Positions 17,311 to 26,634 of a stretch of 64,000 nucleotides of DNA are shown here, one piece after another; the stretch's first letter is position 1; every line of letters begins with the position of its first letter. The translations under genes and the position numbers were made by a program. Source of the stretch: Pontibacter sp. Tf4 (lineage in GTDB: Bacteria > Bacteroidota > Bacteroidia > Cytophagales > Hymenobacteraceae); assembly GCF_014212495.1 (NCBI RefSeq), contig NZ_JACKZC010000003.1, forward strand, positions 310,001-374,000, read 5' to 3'. The notes beneath the pieces were generated by a model. It ran no database searches and was not told where the DNA came from. It saw nothing but the letters and a program-made list of their open reading frames with translations.

Positions 17311-19149
17311 GTGTTTAACAAGATTATGCTCCGCTTCTACCGTCACCCCTTGTTTATAGTTTGCCTGTTCGTGCTTCTGCCACTGCTGCTTACTGGCTGC
17401 GAGGGCACCGATACAGGGCGCCATACCAAGCAGGACGATTTCCATCCGCAAGAGCATGTACCATACGTACGCCCGGCAACAATCATCGAAGCACTTGAAA
17501 ATCCCTCGTCGCAGTGGGTTGATTCGGTGTTTAATACCCTTACGCCCGAACAGCGCATTGCCCAGCTCATGATCATAGAAGCCTTCTCGGACAAAGGCCC
17601 TAAGTACGAAGCAGATGTGATGCGGCTGATCAAAAAGTACCAGGTAGGCGGTATTATCTTTTTCCAGGGCGGGCCGGTGCGGCAGGCAAAACTTACCAAT
17701 AAATACCAGGCCGCTGCCAACGTACCGCTGCTGATCGCTATGGATGCCGAGACCGGCGTTGGTATGCGACTGGACAGCACGGTGCAGTACCCCTTTCAGC
17801 AGATGCTGGGCGCCATAGAAGATAACGGACTGATCTACCAGATGGGTGCTGAAGTAGCCGAGGAATTCAAACGCCTGGGCATGCATATTAACTTTGCGCC
17901 GGTTGCCGATATCAACAATAACGCGGCTAACCCCATTATCGGGTACCGCTCGTTTGGCGAAGACCGGCTGGACGTGACCGCTAAAAGCCTGGCGTACATG
18001 CACGGCATGCAGGACAACGGTATACTGGCTACCGCCAAGCACTTTCCGGGCCACGGCGATACGGATATAGACTCGCACTACGACCTGCCGATCATCCCCT
18101 ATTCTAAACACCGCCTGGACTCGCTGGAACTATACCCGTTTAAAGAGCTGATCAAATATGGTGTGGGCAGTATTATGGTAGCGCACATGCACATCCCACA
18201 GCTCGACTCATCGCGGTACCTGCCCTCTACCCTATCCAAACCTATCGTTACCGGCCTGCTGAAGGAAGAGCTAAAGTTTAAAGGGCTGATTTTTACAGAT
18301 GCCATGGTGATGAAAGGCGTAACCAAATACTTTGAACCAGGCGAGGCTGAAGTGCGTGCCCTGATGGCCGGCAACGATATACTGGAGCGATTGAACAATG
18401 TTCCCAAAGCCATTAAAGCCATCAAAACAGCTATCAGGCACGGCTACCTGACACAGGAAGAAATAGACCTGAAATGCAAACGGGTGCTGGCGGCCAAGCA
18501 ATGGCTGGGGCTGCATAACTATAAACCCATTGACCTGAACAACCTGTACGAGGACCTGAACCCGCCTATTTCGGACAGTACGAACAAGGTGCTGGCCGAG
18601 GCTGCCATTACCCTGCTGCAGAACGAGAAACGAATGTTGCCCATAAAAGCACGCCGGAAGGCACGTATTGCCACGGTATCGGTGGGTGCGGTTAGGCCAA
18701 CTGCTTTTCAGCGCGAAGCTGCCAGGCATCACAAAACAACAGCGTTTGTTATCTCGCGCAAAGCCAGCAGAAAAGAAGCTAACAAACTCCGGAAACAACT
18801 CCGGAATTACGATGTGGTGCTGCTCAGTCTATACGGTTCCAGCATACGGCCCAGCAACAACCTTGGGTATTCCGAAGCCTCTACCAAACTGGTGCAGGAC
18901 ATCATCCGCCATAAGCAAACGGTAACGGTCCTGTTCGAAAATGCCTATGGCCTTAACCAGTTTCCGGGCATCGAGAAGAGTCGCGCCCTGATCGTGGCGT
19001 ACCAGCCGTTGTACCATGCCCAACTGGCAGCTGCCCGTATTGTGTTCGGCGAGCTTCCGGCACATGGCAGGCTACCGGTAACCGTAAACAGGCACTACCG
19101 CTACGGCGATGGCATCCGGAAAGGCAAAGCAGTATTTGCGCGGCGCTGA
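17311..19149 (+). CDS. Glycoside hydrolase family 3 beta-N-acetylhexosaminidase (NagZ-like) lipoprotein
   Basis: 612 residues. A lipoprotein signal ends with LLTGC (Cys30). The GH3 N-terminal TIM barrel covers about 70-400. It carries the NagZ catalytic loop KHFPGHGD with Asp254/His256 (243-256) and the nucleophile Asp330 in FTDAMVM. A GH3 C-terminal-like domain follows (about 420-605). It probably removes GlcNAc from peptidoglycan fragments or other glycans at the cell surface. Many Bacteroidota homologues carry an extra beta-lactamase domain and this one does not. The start is GTG with a nearby AGTAGG; an ATG at 17326 would also retain the signal. Confidence 0.9.
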   Translation: MFNKIMLRFYRHPLFIVCLFVLLPLLLTGCEGTDTGRHTKQDDFHPQEHVPYVRPATIIEALENPSSQWVDSVFNTLTPEQRIAQLMIIEAFSDKGPKYEADVMRLIKKYQVGGIIFFQGGPVRQAKLTNKYQAAANVPLLIAMDAETGVGMRLDSTVQYPFQQMLGAIEDNGLIYQMGAEVAEEFKRLGMHINFAPVADINNNAANPIIGYRSFGEDRLDVTAKSLAYMHGMQDNGILATAKHFPGHGDTDIDSHYDLPIIPYSKHRLDSLELYPFKELIKYGVGSIMVAHMHIPQLDSSRYLPSTLSKPIVTGLLKEELKFKGLIFTDAMVMKGVTKYFEPGEAEVRALMAGNDILERLNNVPKAIKAIKTAIRHGYLTQEEIDLKCKRVLAAKQWLGLHNYKPIDLNNLYEDLNPPISDSTNKVLAEAAITLLQNEKRMLPIKARRKARIATVSVGAVRPTAFQREAARHHKTTAFVISRKASRKEANKLRKQLRNYDVVLLSLYGSSIRPSNNLGYSEASTKLVQDIIRHKQTVTVLFENAYGLNQFPGIEKSRALIVAYQPLYHAQLAAARIVFGELPAHGRLPVTVNRHYRYGDGIRKGKAVFARR

Positions 19150-19217
19150 AGCATCTTACAGGGCAGGGTTTGCGTAGGTAAGGCTACAACAAAAAAAGCC
19201 GCTACCGGCCCATAAAA

Positions 19218-19949
19218 ATGAAAAGAAGACCTGACAAACTATACCTGCTGGCTGCGCTGCTCCTGAGCTGTAGTTTAGTAGCCTGCGAGCGCAGCCGCAC
19301 CACCGACGAGAACGAGACAATAATTTTAACAGAACAGCAGACCAACGACCGTGAACGCGATCGTGACACCACGGTGGTGGCAAAAACCGGCGAGACCACG
19401 GAGGAAAAGCTGGAAGAACTGCGCTCCTGGATGAACGAGAAAGCCGACCGCACCGATACGGCCATCCGCAGCAACTGGCCAGCGACACGCGAAAAGCTGC
19501 GTCGCATAAACGCCGACCTCGAACGCAACGTCGACAGCCTTTCCACTGAATCGAAGGAAGAATACCGGCAGCTGCGCGACCGCTACCAGCGATGGGAAGA
19601 ACGGCAGGACCGGCGCCAGAACCAGCCCTTAGAGGAAAGCAAACTGCGTACCTGGAGAGAACAATTGCTGCGCGAGTACAAAGATATCAGCAACATACAA
19701 CCAGCCAACCTGCGCGAAGCTTACCTGACCTTTATGGGAACCGTACGCACCAAGCGCCGCAACTGGACACAGGACGACTGGGATTATGTGGATCATGTTT
19801 ACAGCTCGCTGAACGCCCGCCGCGGCCAGGTAGAAAATAACCTGAGCACTGCCGATAAACTGAAGATACGCACCCTGCAAGCCGAATACCTGGCTCTGGA
19901 AGGAGCCGCCGATACCCGCAGCATGATCAATGGGGTGGACGAAAAGTAA
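19218..19949 (+). CDS. Hypothetical charged lipoprotein
   Basis: 243 residues. Signal peptide with lipobox SLVAC (Cys at about 24), then a Thr/Glu/Arg-rich linker and a mostly helical, Arg/Glu-rich body likely to form coiled coils (about 60-140). A more compact C-terminal part holds RRNWTQDDWDYVDHVYSSLN. No named family recognised. It follows the NagZ-like gene by 68 bases on the same strand and may be cotranscribed. A very strong hairpin terminator follows. Confidence 0.75.
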   Translation: MKRRPDKLYLLAALLLSCSLVACERSRTTDENETIILTEQQTNDRERDRDTTVVAKTGETTEEKLEELRSWMNEKADRTDTAIRSNWPATREKLRRINADLERNVDSLSTESKEEYRQLRDRYQRWEERQDRRQNQPLEESKLRTWREQLLREYKDISNIQPANLREAYLTFMGTVRTKRRNWTQDDWDYVDHVYSSLNARRGQVENNLSTADKLKIRTLQAEYLALEGAADTRSMINGVDEK

Positions 19950-19972
19950 ACTATAGTTACCTAAAAGCTACC

Positions 19973-20020
19973 AACTATAACACAAAGGCCGGTTCTGAGA
20001 CCGGCCTTTGTGTTATAGTT
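19973..20020 (+). terminator. Terminator with 21-bp perfect stem containing AACTATA halves
   Basis: Arms 19973-19993 and 20000-20020 pair perfectly around a 6-base loop. The outer 7 bases of each arm are AACTATA and TATAGTT, so the stem merges a normal terminator core with two half-copies of the window-wide palindrome. Confidence 0.85.
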
Positions 20021-20214
20021 TAAAATCACTTGCCTGAGCCATCGCCCGCGACCTGCATACATGTGCCAACCGCGAACTCCAGCCGCTTAAAACTAAAGTT
20101 TATAGTTGCTGATACTAAGTTCCTGCCATGCAACTATAGTTTCTTGCCGAAACATAACACAACTGGAAGTTCTTAAAAACGCTCGCTTAACATAACGAGG
20201 GCTTTGCCATGTAA

Positions 20215-20733
20215 CTATAGTTTCTTTTTCAGTTGCAGCCATTGCTGGGCTATAATGGTTTTAGCGTCCGGTGTTTCAAGCTGCAGCAGTTCCTGTTCTG
20301 ATAATTCCACGATCTCTATCTTTTCGTGCTCATCGGCTTTGCCACCGCCGTTGCTGTGTTGCCTGCTTACTTCGGCAAAATATAAAAGCACCTGCTCGGT
20401 TGTACCGCCCGGCGAGGAGTAAAAAGTGTACAGATGCTCCAACTGATCCACATGGTACCCGATCTCTTCTTCTATCTCGCGTTTAATGCTTGTTTCCGGG
20501 CTTTCGCCGGCATCTACCATGCCTGCCACCACTTCCACCAGCTCCGACTCCGAACCAATGCGGAACTGCCGGGTCAGGATATAGCTGTCTTTTTCGGTAT
20601 CGTGCACCAGGGCGGCTACGGCGGTTCCACGGTCAAACTGCTCGCGGGTAAACGTGTGGCCGTCCTGCTCCACGGTTAATTCATACATCTTAAAATAGCC
20701 GTCGTATACTTTTTTTCTGGCTTTTACTTCCAT
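20215..20733 (-). CDS. NUDIX hydrolase (ADP-ribose pyrophosphatase-like)
   Basis: 172 residues from the ATG at 20733; an earlier in-frame TTG at 20751 is less likely. The complete Nudix box is present: Gly and Glu of GMVDAGESPETS followed by KREIEEEIGY, matching G-x5-E-x7-REUxEExGU. The context (VEVVAGMVDAGE, EHLYTFYSSPG) resembles ADP-ribose/nucleoside-diphosphate-sugar pyrophosphatases, which clear reactive nucleotides. It ends Lys-Lys-Lys-Leu-TAG, where the Leu codon and stop are a CTATAG motif. Confidence 0.9.
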   Translation of the reverse strand: MEVKARKKVYDGYFKMYELTVEQDGHTFTREQFDRGTAVAALVHDTEKDSYILTRQFRIGSESELVEVVAGMVDAGESPETSIKREIEEEIGYHVDQLEHLYTFYSSPGGTTEQVLLYFAEVSRQHSNGGGKADEHEKIEIVELSEQELLQLETPDAKTIIAQQWLQLKKKL

Positions 20734-20780
20734 GGTTTTATTTTGCTGCAAGGCAGCGTTTAAGGGTGATCATTGGTAAA

Positions 20781-21806
20781 CTATAGTTCGTTGTTTCGGG
20801 CGGCGGCTTTTTGCGTGCGTTCCGTCAACCCGGACATCGAGAGCTCGGTTTCGCTTTCGTAGCCTTTTGCCCTGTTCTTGCCGATGCCGCCTTCGCCGGG
20901 CAGTATGCTGTTTACCGCTGAGAACACTGAGTTCATCAGCCCCGGCGACAGGTTGTGCAGGTATTCGGCAACTATAGCCGGCAAGGTAGTGGTTACTTCG
21001 GCTTCGCCATAGCGCAGGGCATCAATTATTTTAGCAGCACTGGCTTCGGCACTTTTAGAGGTCAGCACACTGGAGTCCATGATCTTGAAAAGGGCGTACT
21101 CTTCCTTGTGCCGGCCTTTCACAATGGCATGTCTCGGGCTGCCGGTGCGCATTAAGCCGGGCGTAGCAGTAGTTATGGTTATGTTATACTTCGCCAGTTC
21201 GGCACGCAACCCTTCTGACAAACCGGTGAGCGCAAATTTACTGGCACTGTAGGGCACCAGGTGCGGTACACTTATTTTGCCACCAATGGAGGAGATATTC
21301 AGGATGCGACCTTCTCCGCGGGCTTTCATAGCGGGCAGTACCGCTAAAATCGTATAAAGCGGACCCCAGAAGTGCGTGTCCATGGATTCCTTAAAATCAT
21401 CGATCGTCATTTCTGCTACCGGCCCGGCATGTATCACACCGGCATTGTTTATCAGCACATCTATCGGCCCGAACTCGTTCTGCACATTCGTGATCATGCT
21501 GTTCACCTGTTCTTCTGAGGTCACGTCGCATTTGGTTACCAGTACATCGGCACCGTTGCCGGCCAGTTCCATACGGGCATTTTCGAGTTCGTTTGCGTCG
21601 CGGGAGCAAAGCACCAGGCGGGCGCCTTCCCGGGCCAGCTGGCGTGCCATTACCAGCCCTAACCCGCGCGAGCCACCGGTTATCAGCACTACTCTTCCGT
21701 TAAAATCATAGGACGTAAGTTTGCGATACACGGCTACGCCTGCCATCAGAGCTGCTGCCCCGGCAGCCAGCCACCATAGTTTGTTTTCTTTCTGATTTGT
21801 TTTCAT
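20781..21806 (-). CDS. Short-chain dehydrogenase/reductase with N-terminal membrane anchor
   Basis: 341 residues from ATG 21806. A hydrophobic segment (about 9-27) may anchor it to the membrane. The Rossmann fold begins with LITGGSRGLGLVMA, the TGxxxGxG cofactor site. NNAG is near 120, and the catalytic Ser and Tyr-x3-Lys lie in SSIGGK and VPYSASKFA. The cofactor is NAD(P)H and the substrate unknown. The stop is formed by CTATAG (Glu-Leu-TAG). It lies 47 bases upstream of the NUDIX gene on the same strand and could be cotranscribed with it. Confidence 0.9.
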   Translation of the reverse strand: MKTNQKENKLWWLAAGAAALMAGVAVYRKLTSYDFNGRVVLITGGSRGLGLVMARQLAREGARLVLCSRDANELENARMELAGNGADVLVTKCDVTSEEQVNSMITNVQNEFGPIDVLINNAGVIHAGPVAEMTIDDFKESMDTHFWGPLYTILAVLPAMKARGEGRILNISSIGGKISVPHLVPYSASKFALTGLSEGLRAELAKYNITITTATPGLMRTGSPRHAIVKGRHKEEYALFKIMDSSVLTSKSAEASAAKIIDALRYGEAEVTTTLPAIVAEYLHNLSPGLMNSVFSAVNSILPGEGGIGKNRAKGYESETELSMSGLTERTQKAAARNNEL

Positions 21807-21887
21807 AGGTAAGTTGTGTAAGTACAAAAGCCTGACCGGCAAAATATACTAACACTACGGCAGGCACCTGTGCTGGTTCGGGCTCAC

Positions 21888-22658
21888 TTACTTGCCCTGC
21901 TGCGCTTTGCGGCTGAAAATGTTTTCTTTGATGGCGGGCGTGTACATCAGGCGGATAGAAGCTACACCGTAATGGTCGCGGCTGTTGCCGGGGGCAAGGC
22001 GCGGGCCTATGTTATCCAGATAGTCGGAGGAGGTAAGGTGGTAGATGAGTTCCGGGGCAATGCTTACCTGGTCGGAGAAGCGGAAACGCAGGCCACCGCC
22101 AAACGGCACCACAATACCGAAAGCCGGGTATTCCCGCTCCGGATCATACTTGGTCTGCGACTCACTGAGATCGCCGGTGCCTGGGTACGAGGTGGCCGTA
22201 TAGTAGATAAAACCAGCCCCAAACTTGGCATACGGCACTACAAAACGCTTACGAGAGGACCGGTAACCGCCCGAGCCGCTGTAAGCATCCAGCAGATTGA
22301 AATGGATATTAGCCGTCACTTCATATAAGTCGGTTCTGAAAGAGACATTCAGAGGCCGTGCCTCGCTTTTTTCAGTCGCTCCCAGTTTTACATAGTCCAG
22401 GTTCAGACTTGCCGACCACATCGGATCGAATTTATACATGGCTCCGATGCCAAACACCGGCCTGAACTCATTACAGCCCGGCGTACCGCAGATATCGCTG
22501 CGTACGGCTGCAACGCCGGCACCAGCCAGCACTACCAGCCCGCGCTCCGGGGTTTTGCTAACCTGCATGCGCTTCAGCAGCATCGACTGCCCGGCAGCAT
22601 CTGAAAAGAAAAACAGGTTGCAAAGTATAATTATATAGATCGTACTGATCCTGTTCAT
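21888..22658 (-). CDS. Outer membrane beta-barrel protein
   Basis: 256 residues. Signal peptide (about 1-24, ending AAGQS), then alternating amphipathic strands such as GAGVAAVRSD, WSASLNLDYVKLGA, YEVTANIHFNL, PYAKFGAGFIYYTA and GGGLRFRFSDQVSIAPELIYH. The pattern fits the OMP beta-barrel/PorT-like group of Bacteroidota. Two Cys (about 58 and 62) may form a disulphide in an extracellular loop. It lacks the usual terminal aromatic residue, ending in a charged tail. The function is unknown. Confidence 0.8.
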   Translation of the reverse strand: MNRISTIYIIILCNLFFFSDAAGQSMLLKRMQVSKTPERGLVVLAGAGVAAVRSDICGTPGCNEFRPVFGIGAMYKFDPMWSASLNLDYVKLGATEKSEARPLNVSFRTDLYEVTANIHFNLLDAYSGSGGYRSSRKRFVVPYAKFGAGFIYYTATSYPGTGDLSESQTKYDPEREYPAFGIVVPFGGGLRFRFSDQVSIAPELIYHLTSSDYLDNIGPRLAPGNSRDHYGVASIRLMYTPAIKENIFSRKAQQGK

Positions 22659-22865
22659 GTTACACAGGTAAGAGTTTGTTATCAGGAAAAGCTGTGAGTA
22701 GGCGCCCGTACATGATTGCTACACCGGCACAGACAGTTATAGTTTTAACGGGGCATCTGCTATTTTCCGTCTACGCGGCACTGCTTAAAAAGATAGCGAA
22801 TTAAAGATAATTACATCATTATATCAAAATAATGTAATACACTGGTAACAACTATAGTTTGTAGT

Positions 22866-23789
22866 TTACTTTTTGTGCTTGCGGGCTGGCAATTTATGTG
22901 CGTGTTTATCGGCGAGCAGTATAAAATCGAGCACCAGGGCAGCTGCATCGGGGTAAAACTGCTGTTTTATATGCTCAAAATCGTCGGTTGGCCTGTGGTA
23001 ATACGGATGATCCTCTACCCCAAAGTACAGGTAAGGGATGCCGCGCTTGTGAAACTGGTAATGGTCGGATTGGCGGGTCCAGTCGTTGGGGCCTTCTTCG
23101 GGTTTGTCGTGGCCGGTCTTTAGTTTAGCGTTGGGCCGTGGTGCTATTTTATCAACTATAGTTTTAAGCTCCGGATAATGATAGGTGCCGCTGGCATATA
23201 GTTCGCCTTTGTCGTTTACGCCCAGCATGTCCATATTCACGTTCAGAAGAATCTTGTCTAAAGGCACCGATGGGTTGTCCAGAAATGCGTTGGCTCCCTG
23301 CAATCCCATTTCTTCGGCATCCGGCGATAAAAAGATGAGCGTGTGTTGTGGCGGGTTATTTTTAAAGTAAGCAGCAATGGCCAGCAAAGCTCCTACCCCA
23401 CTGGCGTTGTCGTCGGCACCGTTAAAGATCTCTCCACGCTTTACGCCTTCGTGGTCGTAATGAGCTGAGATAACGATAGCTTTACCGGACTTGCCTGGAA
23501 TGTAGCCGATCAGGTTCGTACCCTGGTAGGTTTGCTTGTCGCGGCGGGTAAATGTGAAGGGATGCTTATAGCTGTTGCCGTAAGGTTTTAGCCCAACCTG
23601 CCTGAACCGGCTGATGATGTAGTCCTGGGCCATCTGGCTGCCCGCTGTGGCTACGCGGCGTCCTTCCATCGAGTCGGCTGCAAGTATCCGGACATCATTA
23701 AGCAATTGGCCGGACTCCAGCTTGGGTTGCTGTGCGAGTCCGGCCAATGGAAGGGCTAAAAACGCCCCAAGTATAAGTTTCTGTAGCAT
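22866..23789 (-). CDS. Secreted M28-family zinc peptidase
   Basis: 307 residues with a signal peptide (about 1-19, ending GLAQ). The M28 metal ligands are visible: His and Asp in SAHYDHEG, Asp in GADDNASGVGALL, the Glu-Glu pair in SPDAEEMGLQGA, Asp in NVNMDMLG, and a final His in RQSDHYQF. These di-zinc aminopeptidases act outside the cytoplasm on peptides. The C-terminus is a basic His/Lys tail. It is the only peptidase in this stretch and probably monocistronic. Confidence 0.92.
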   Translation of the reverse strand: MLQKLILGAFLALPLAGLAQQPKLESGQLLNDVRILAADSMEGRRVATAGSQMAQDYIISRFRQVGLKPYGNSYKHPFTFTRRDKQTYQGTNLIGYIPGKSGKAIVISAHYDHEGVKRGEIFNGADDNASGVGALLAIAAYFKNNPPQHTLIFLSPDAEEMGLQGANAFLDNPSVPLDKILLNVNMDMLGVNDKGELYASGTYHYPELKTIVDKIAPRPNAKLKTGHDKPEEGPNDWTRQSDHYQFHKRGIPYLYFGVEDHPYYHRPTDDFEHIKQQFYPDAAALVLDFILLADKHAHKLPARKHKK

Positions 23790-23842
23790 AAACCAAAGTA
23801 CGTATAAGCTGCATCAAAAAGCAACAGCCCTACCTACATTGG

Positions 23843-24043
23843 TTACCAGCGTACCCAGCTGCGCTGGTCACGGATGGCCTGCTGTGTGTTATATTTCAGG
23901 AAAGGGTCGCTTGAGATCGCTTTAACCATTCGGTCAGTCTGTGCAATCACATTCCCCATCTTTACCCAGCCATTCAGCATTGTATTTTTAACAGTACTGT
24001 TCGTGTTCAGCTGGTCGCGGTTTACGTTTACGTCTGTGTTCAT
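23843..24043 (-). CDS. Small helical hypothetical protein
   Basis: 66 residues, Asn/Thr-rich at the N-terminus and amphipathic helical after residue 20, ending in an Arg/Trp-rich tail (RDQRSWVRW). An AAGGGA sequence lies right before the ATG. I recognise no family. The opposite strand also has an open frame of similar size, but its composition is less protein-like and it lacks a ribosome binding site. Moderate support only. Confidence 0.45.
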   Translation of the reverse strand: MNTDVNVNRDQLNTNSTVKNTMLNGWVKMGNVIAQTDRMVKAISSDPFLKYNTQQAIRDQRSWVRW

Positions 24044-24162
24044 TCCCTTGGCTATTAGTTGGTTATTGATGTGCTAACACAACTATTACAAGGAATGTGC
24101 CATGCTACGGCAGTTTTTTATAAAAGTTATAATTATTTATAAACTTATCTAAAAATATTACA

Positions 24163-24756
24163 TTACTTAGTTACCGAAATAAAAGCCGGCAACTCTATTG
24201 GCCCGATGGAAGTCTGTATAGTTGGCTTTATCTGCAGCGAAACCGATGGCTTATCAGCACCTTTCTGGTTCAGTAACAAGGCCAGGTCGAGCAACTGGTT
24301 CATATCCACGCGGCCATTGCGCTCCACCAGGGTTATCGGCGATTTTACGTTTATCGTGTTCAACCCATCCTTCAGCTCAACCGGTTCGCTCACCAGCCCG
24401 GTGGCGGCCTGTTTGCCATCTACCAGCAGTTGCCATTTCAGTTGCTGCACGGTCATGGTTCTGTCCTTGCTGCCTTCGGGCAGGGTTACGCGCAGGCCTA
24501 AGGTAGAGGTTGCTGCCAGTTTGTTATGCGCTACGGCACTGTAAAGCTGGGCTGCATCCGAAAAAGAAAAATCGCTGATATCGGACTTGTTCAGCAGGTT
24601 AATGCCGTTCAACTGCAAAGCATCTATTCCTGCCAGATCGTAGTCGGCTTCCTTAAAGGCTTCCACATCGTTTTTGGTGCTGCAGCTCAGTATAAACAGC
24701 GGCAGCAGCAGCCATACGGCCACTTTAACTATAGTTGATATGTTGGTTCTGATCAT
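24163..24756 (-). CDS. LEA type 2-like lipoprotein, paralogue 1
   Basis: 197 residues. Lipoprotein signal ending ILSC (Cys at about 25). The body is a beta-sandwich of the LEA14/WHy kind: DLAGIDALQLNGINLLNK, then TSTLGLRVTLPEGS, QLKWQLLVDGKQAATG and ITLVERNG. It is clearly related to the lipoprotein at 25903-26502 (shared WQLLVDG, LQLNG and IKPTI-T-IG-I-LP motifs). An M48 peptidase gene separates the two. The location is probably periplasmic or outer membrane; the role is unknown. Confidence 0.78.
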   Translation of the reverse strand: MIRTNISTIVKVAVWLLLPLFILSCSTKNDVEAFKEADYDLAGIDALQLNGINLLNKSDISDFSFSDAAQLYSAVAHNKLAATSTLGLRVTLPEGSKDRTMTVQQLKWQLLVDGKQAATGLVSEPVELKDGLNTINVKSPITLVERNGRVDMNQLLDLALLLNQKGADKPSVSLQIKPTIQTSIGPIELPAFISVTK

Positions 24757-24850
24757 GTGCTAAAGATACGTAAATCCGGGAATTATGCCTTTGCAACGTG
24801 CTGCGTGGCAACTATAGTTACTACAAAGCAACTATAGCTATAAAATGAGA

Positions 24851-24873
24851 GCGGCCACCGTGTAAGTGGCCGC
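24851..24873 (-). terminator. Weak hairpin downstream of the M48 gene
   Basis: GCGGCCAC (24851-24858) and GTGGCCGC (24866-24873) with a 7-base loop, 6 bases past the stop of the M48 peptidase gene. The T-rich tail on the minus strand is weak. Confidence 0.45.
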
Positions 24874-24879
24874 AAACAA

Positions 24880-25776
24880 TTAGGTAAGGTAACCAACCCG
24901 CTGCCCTTTCTGGTTAACCAGTTCGCCGCGGTCTGTAACGAAAAGCGGCTGCAGGTGTTCGCTCTCGAGGTAATAAGGGTAGTTGGCGTTTCCTGTTTTA
25001 GTCAGTTTGCCGATCACTTTAGGCCCATCTCCGGTTACATACACCAGCTGCAGACGCGTGGTAAGGTAAAGCTGCTCGTTTGGTGCCCCGGATAAATGCA
25101 CACGGCTTAGTACATAGCGGCTATCCAGCGATACACGCTGTGCCTGCTGTTGTGGCTGGCGGGGTGCCGGTCGGGTGGCAATTTCGTTGCTGGCTGGTTT
25201 TGTACCCTGTGCACTTGCCAGTAGCTGGGCATCGGCGTTGCGCCAACCCTTACTGATAGCGGCCAGTCTGTAGTTACGGCCCGGGTGCGTGCTCGAGGTA
25301 CGCTCTTCCGATAACAGGTTGATAGCTGCCTGCGCCTCGGCCAGGCTGGCTCCCATTTTACGCAGCACAAACCCCGAAAACTCATCTGCTTCCAGTTCAT
25401 CGGCCGGGTTGCTGCCCTGCCTTGTAAGGGTGTGTCCGTTTAAATGATGGCCTATTTCGTGCGCCAATATGCTTACGCCACCCCAGTCGGTGTGCACGGC
25501 ATTGTTAATGGCAGCCAGGAAATCTTCGTTGTATAGGATGTAGCGGTTCCCGTTATAGATCACGGCAGCGGCGTTCTCGATGTTGGCTGCCCGCAACTCA
25601 AAGCGAGGTTTCAGGCCTACCACATCAATTATCTCTTTTACAATATCGCGGGCGCCGGCTGTAGTGGTGGCTATTTCCGGGGCAGCAGAAGCATTGCCGG
25701 CCGCAAAAACGCCTGCTACCGGCGACAGCAGCAGGGCAAGGGCCAATACCAGCGGAGTCATTTTCTTCTTCATCAT
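24880..25776 (-). CDS. Secreted M48-type zinc metallopeptidase
   Basis: 298 residues. Signal peptide about 1-26. The zinc site is HEIGHH (106-111) with the downstream ELEAD motif (127-131) that supplies the third ligand, so this is the soluble periplasmic M48 type (BepA/LoiP-like). The C-terminal ~90 residues form an added domain after a Gln-rich linker (about 200-212), probably beta-rich. It lies between two paralogous LEA-like lipoprotein genes on the same strand, which may point to a shared envelope quality-control role (inference). Confidence 0.88.
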   Translation of the reverse strand: MMKKKMTPLVLALALLLSPVAGVFAAGNASAAPEIATTTAGARDIVKEIIDVVGLKPRFELRAANIENAAAVIYNGNRYILYNEDFLAAINNAVHTDWGGVSILAHEIGHHLNGHTLTRQGSNPADELEADEFSGFVLRKMGASLAEAQAAINLLSEERTSSTHPGRNYRLAAISKGWRNADAQLLASAQGTKPASNEIATRPAPRQPQQQAQRVSLDSRYVLSRVHLSGAPNEQLYLTTRLQLVYVTGDGPKVIGKLTKTGNANYPYYLESEHLQPLFVTDRGELVNQKGQRVGYLT

Positions 25777-25902
25777 AGCAGTTCTTATCTCTGAATACAG
25801 GTAGCAACTATGTTGCCAGAATTTAACTTAACTATAACCACAACAGCAATTTAGCTGCCTTTAAAACGAAAAAGCAAAATAGTTATTTTTTTGGGTGCTG
25901 GT

Positions 25903-26502
25903 TTATTGTGGAGCCCTTGCCGATGGCTTGGCTACGGTTATGTAATCAGGGAGCGTGATGTTGCCGACAGGCGTATCTATAGTTGGTTTGATGCGGAATT
26001 CCAGCCTGTCGCGCGCATCCTTCCCCGACGAGATCAGGGTGGTGAGCAGCGAAAAACCTTCGTAATTCTGTAATCCTCCTACTTCAGCCAATGTTACTGT
26101 AGAGTTTACAGGGAGCTTGTTCAGTCCGTTTTGCAGGTGCAGCGGTTCGGCTATAGTTCCGGTCAGTGTTTCGCGGCCATCTACCAGCAGTTGCCAGGTC
26201 AGGTTGGTCACCTGCATCGAGCGGGCAACTTCCGGGTCGGGCATCTGCACATCCAGGTACAGCGTGGTGGTGGCTTGTAGTTTGTTAGTGGTAAAGGCAT
26301 TCAGCAGGCTGTCTCCTTCGGCACTGCTGAAATCGAACGGACTGCGTTTGTCGGTTACATCTACTCCGTTCAGGCGCAGGTCTTCGATGCCCTGTAGTTT
26401 ATAGTTGGCTTCGGTAAAGGCTTTCAGGTCGGCAGCCTGCTTGCACGAGGTTAGCCCCGCCAGCCAGACCATTATCCCGAAAACTATAGTTTTATACTTC
26501 AT
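25903..26502 (-). CDS. LEA type 2-like lipoprotein, paralogue 2
   Basis: 199 residues. Lipoprotein signal ending LTSC (Cys at about 20). Same layout as the gene at 24163-24756: YKLQGIEDLRLNGVDVTDK, TTTLYLDVQMPDP, LTWQLLVDGRETLTGTI, and IKPTIDTPVGNITLP near the end. It is the first of the three minus-strand genes paralogue 2, M48, paralogue 1. Gaps of about 100-130 bases between them, each with CTATAG motifs, leave cotranscription uncertain. Confidence 0.78.
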   Translation of the reverse strand: MKYKTIVFGIMVWLAGLTSCKQAADLKAFTEANYKLQGIEDLRLNGVDVTDKRSPFDFSSAEGDSLLNAFTTNKLQATTTLYLDVQMPDPEVARSMQVTNLTWQLLVDGRETLTGTIAEPLHLQNGLNKLPVNSTVTLAEVGGLQNYEGFSLLTTLISSGKDARDRLEFRIKPTIDTPVGNITLPDYITVAKPSARAPQ

Positions 26503-26583
26503 GTGCTATTCAGGTTTTACAGTTGCTAAGCAAACTACAGGCCAGCTATAGTTTATAGTTGACCTTTTAGTATACGCAAACAA

Positions 26584-26610
26584 AAAGGCCCTGCGCGGTG
26601 CAGGGCCTTT
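26584..26610. terminator. Rho-independent terminator, 11-bp stem
   Basis: AAAGGCCCTGC (26584-26594) and GCAGGGCCTTT (26600-26610) around a 5-base loop, 24 bases past the stop of the beta-barrel gene at 26635. Confidence 0.8.
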
Positions 26611-26634
26611 CTCAAACTATAGTTATGCTGCATG

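Noticed and set aside
19156..19546. Minus-strand Ser/Arg-rich frames over the lipoprotein gene
   Set aside because: The plus strand has a clear lipoprotein signal and a terminator. The minus-strand frames have compositions typical of antisense translation.
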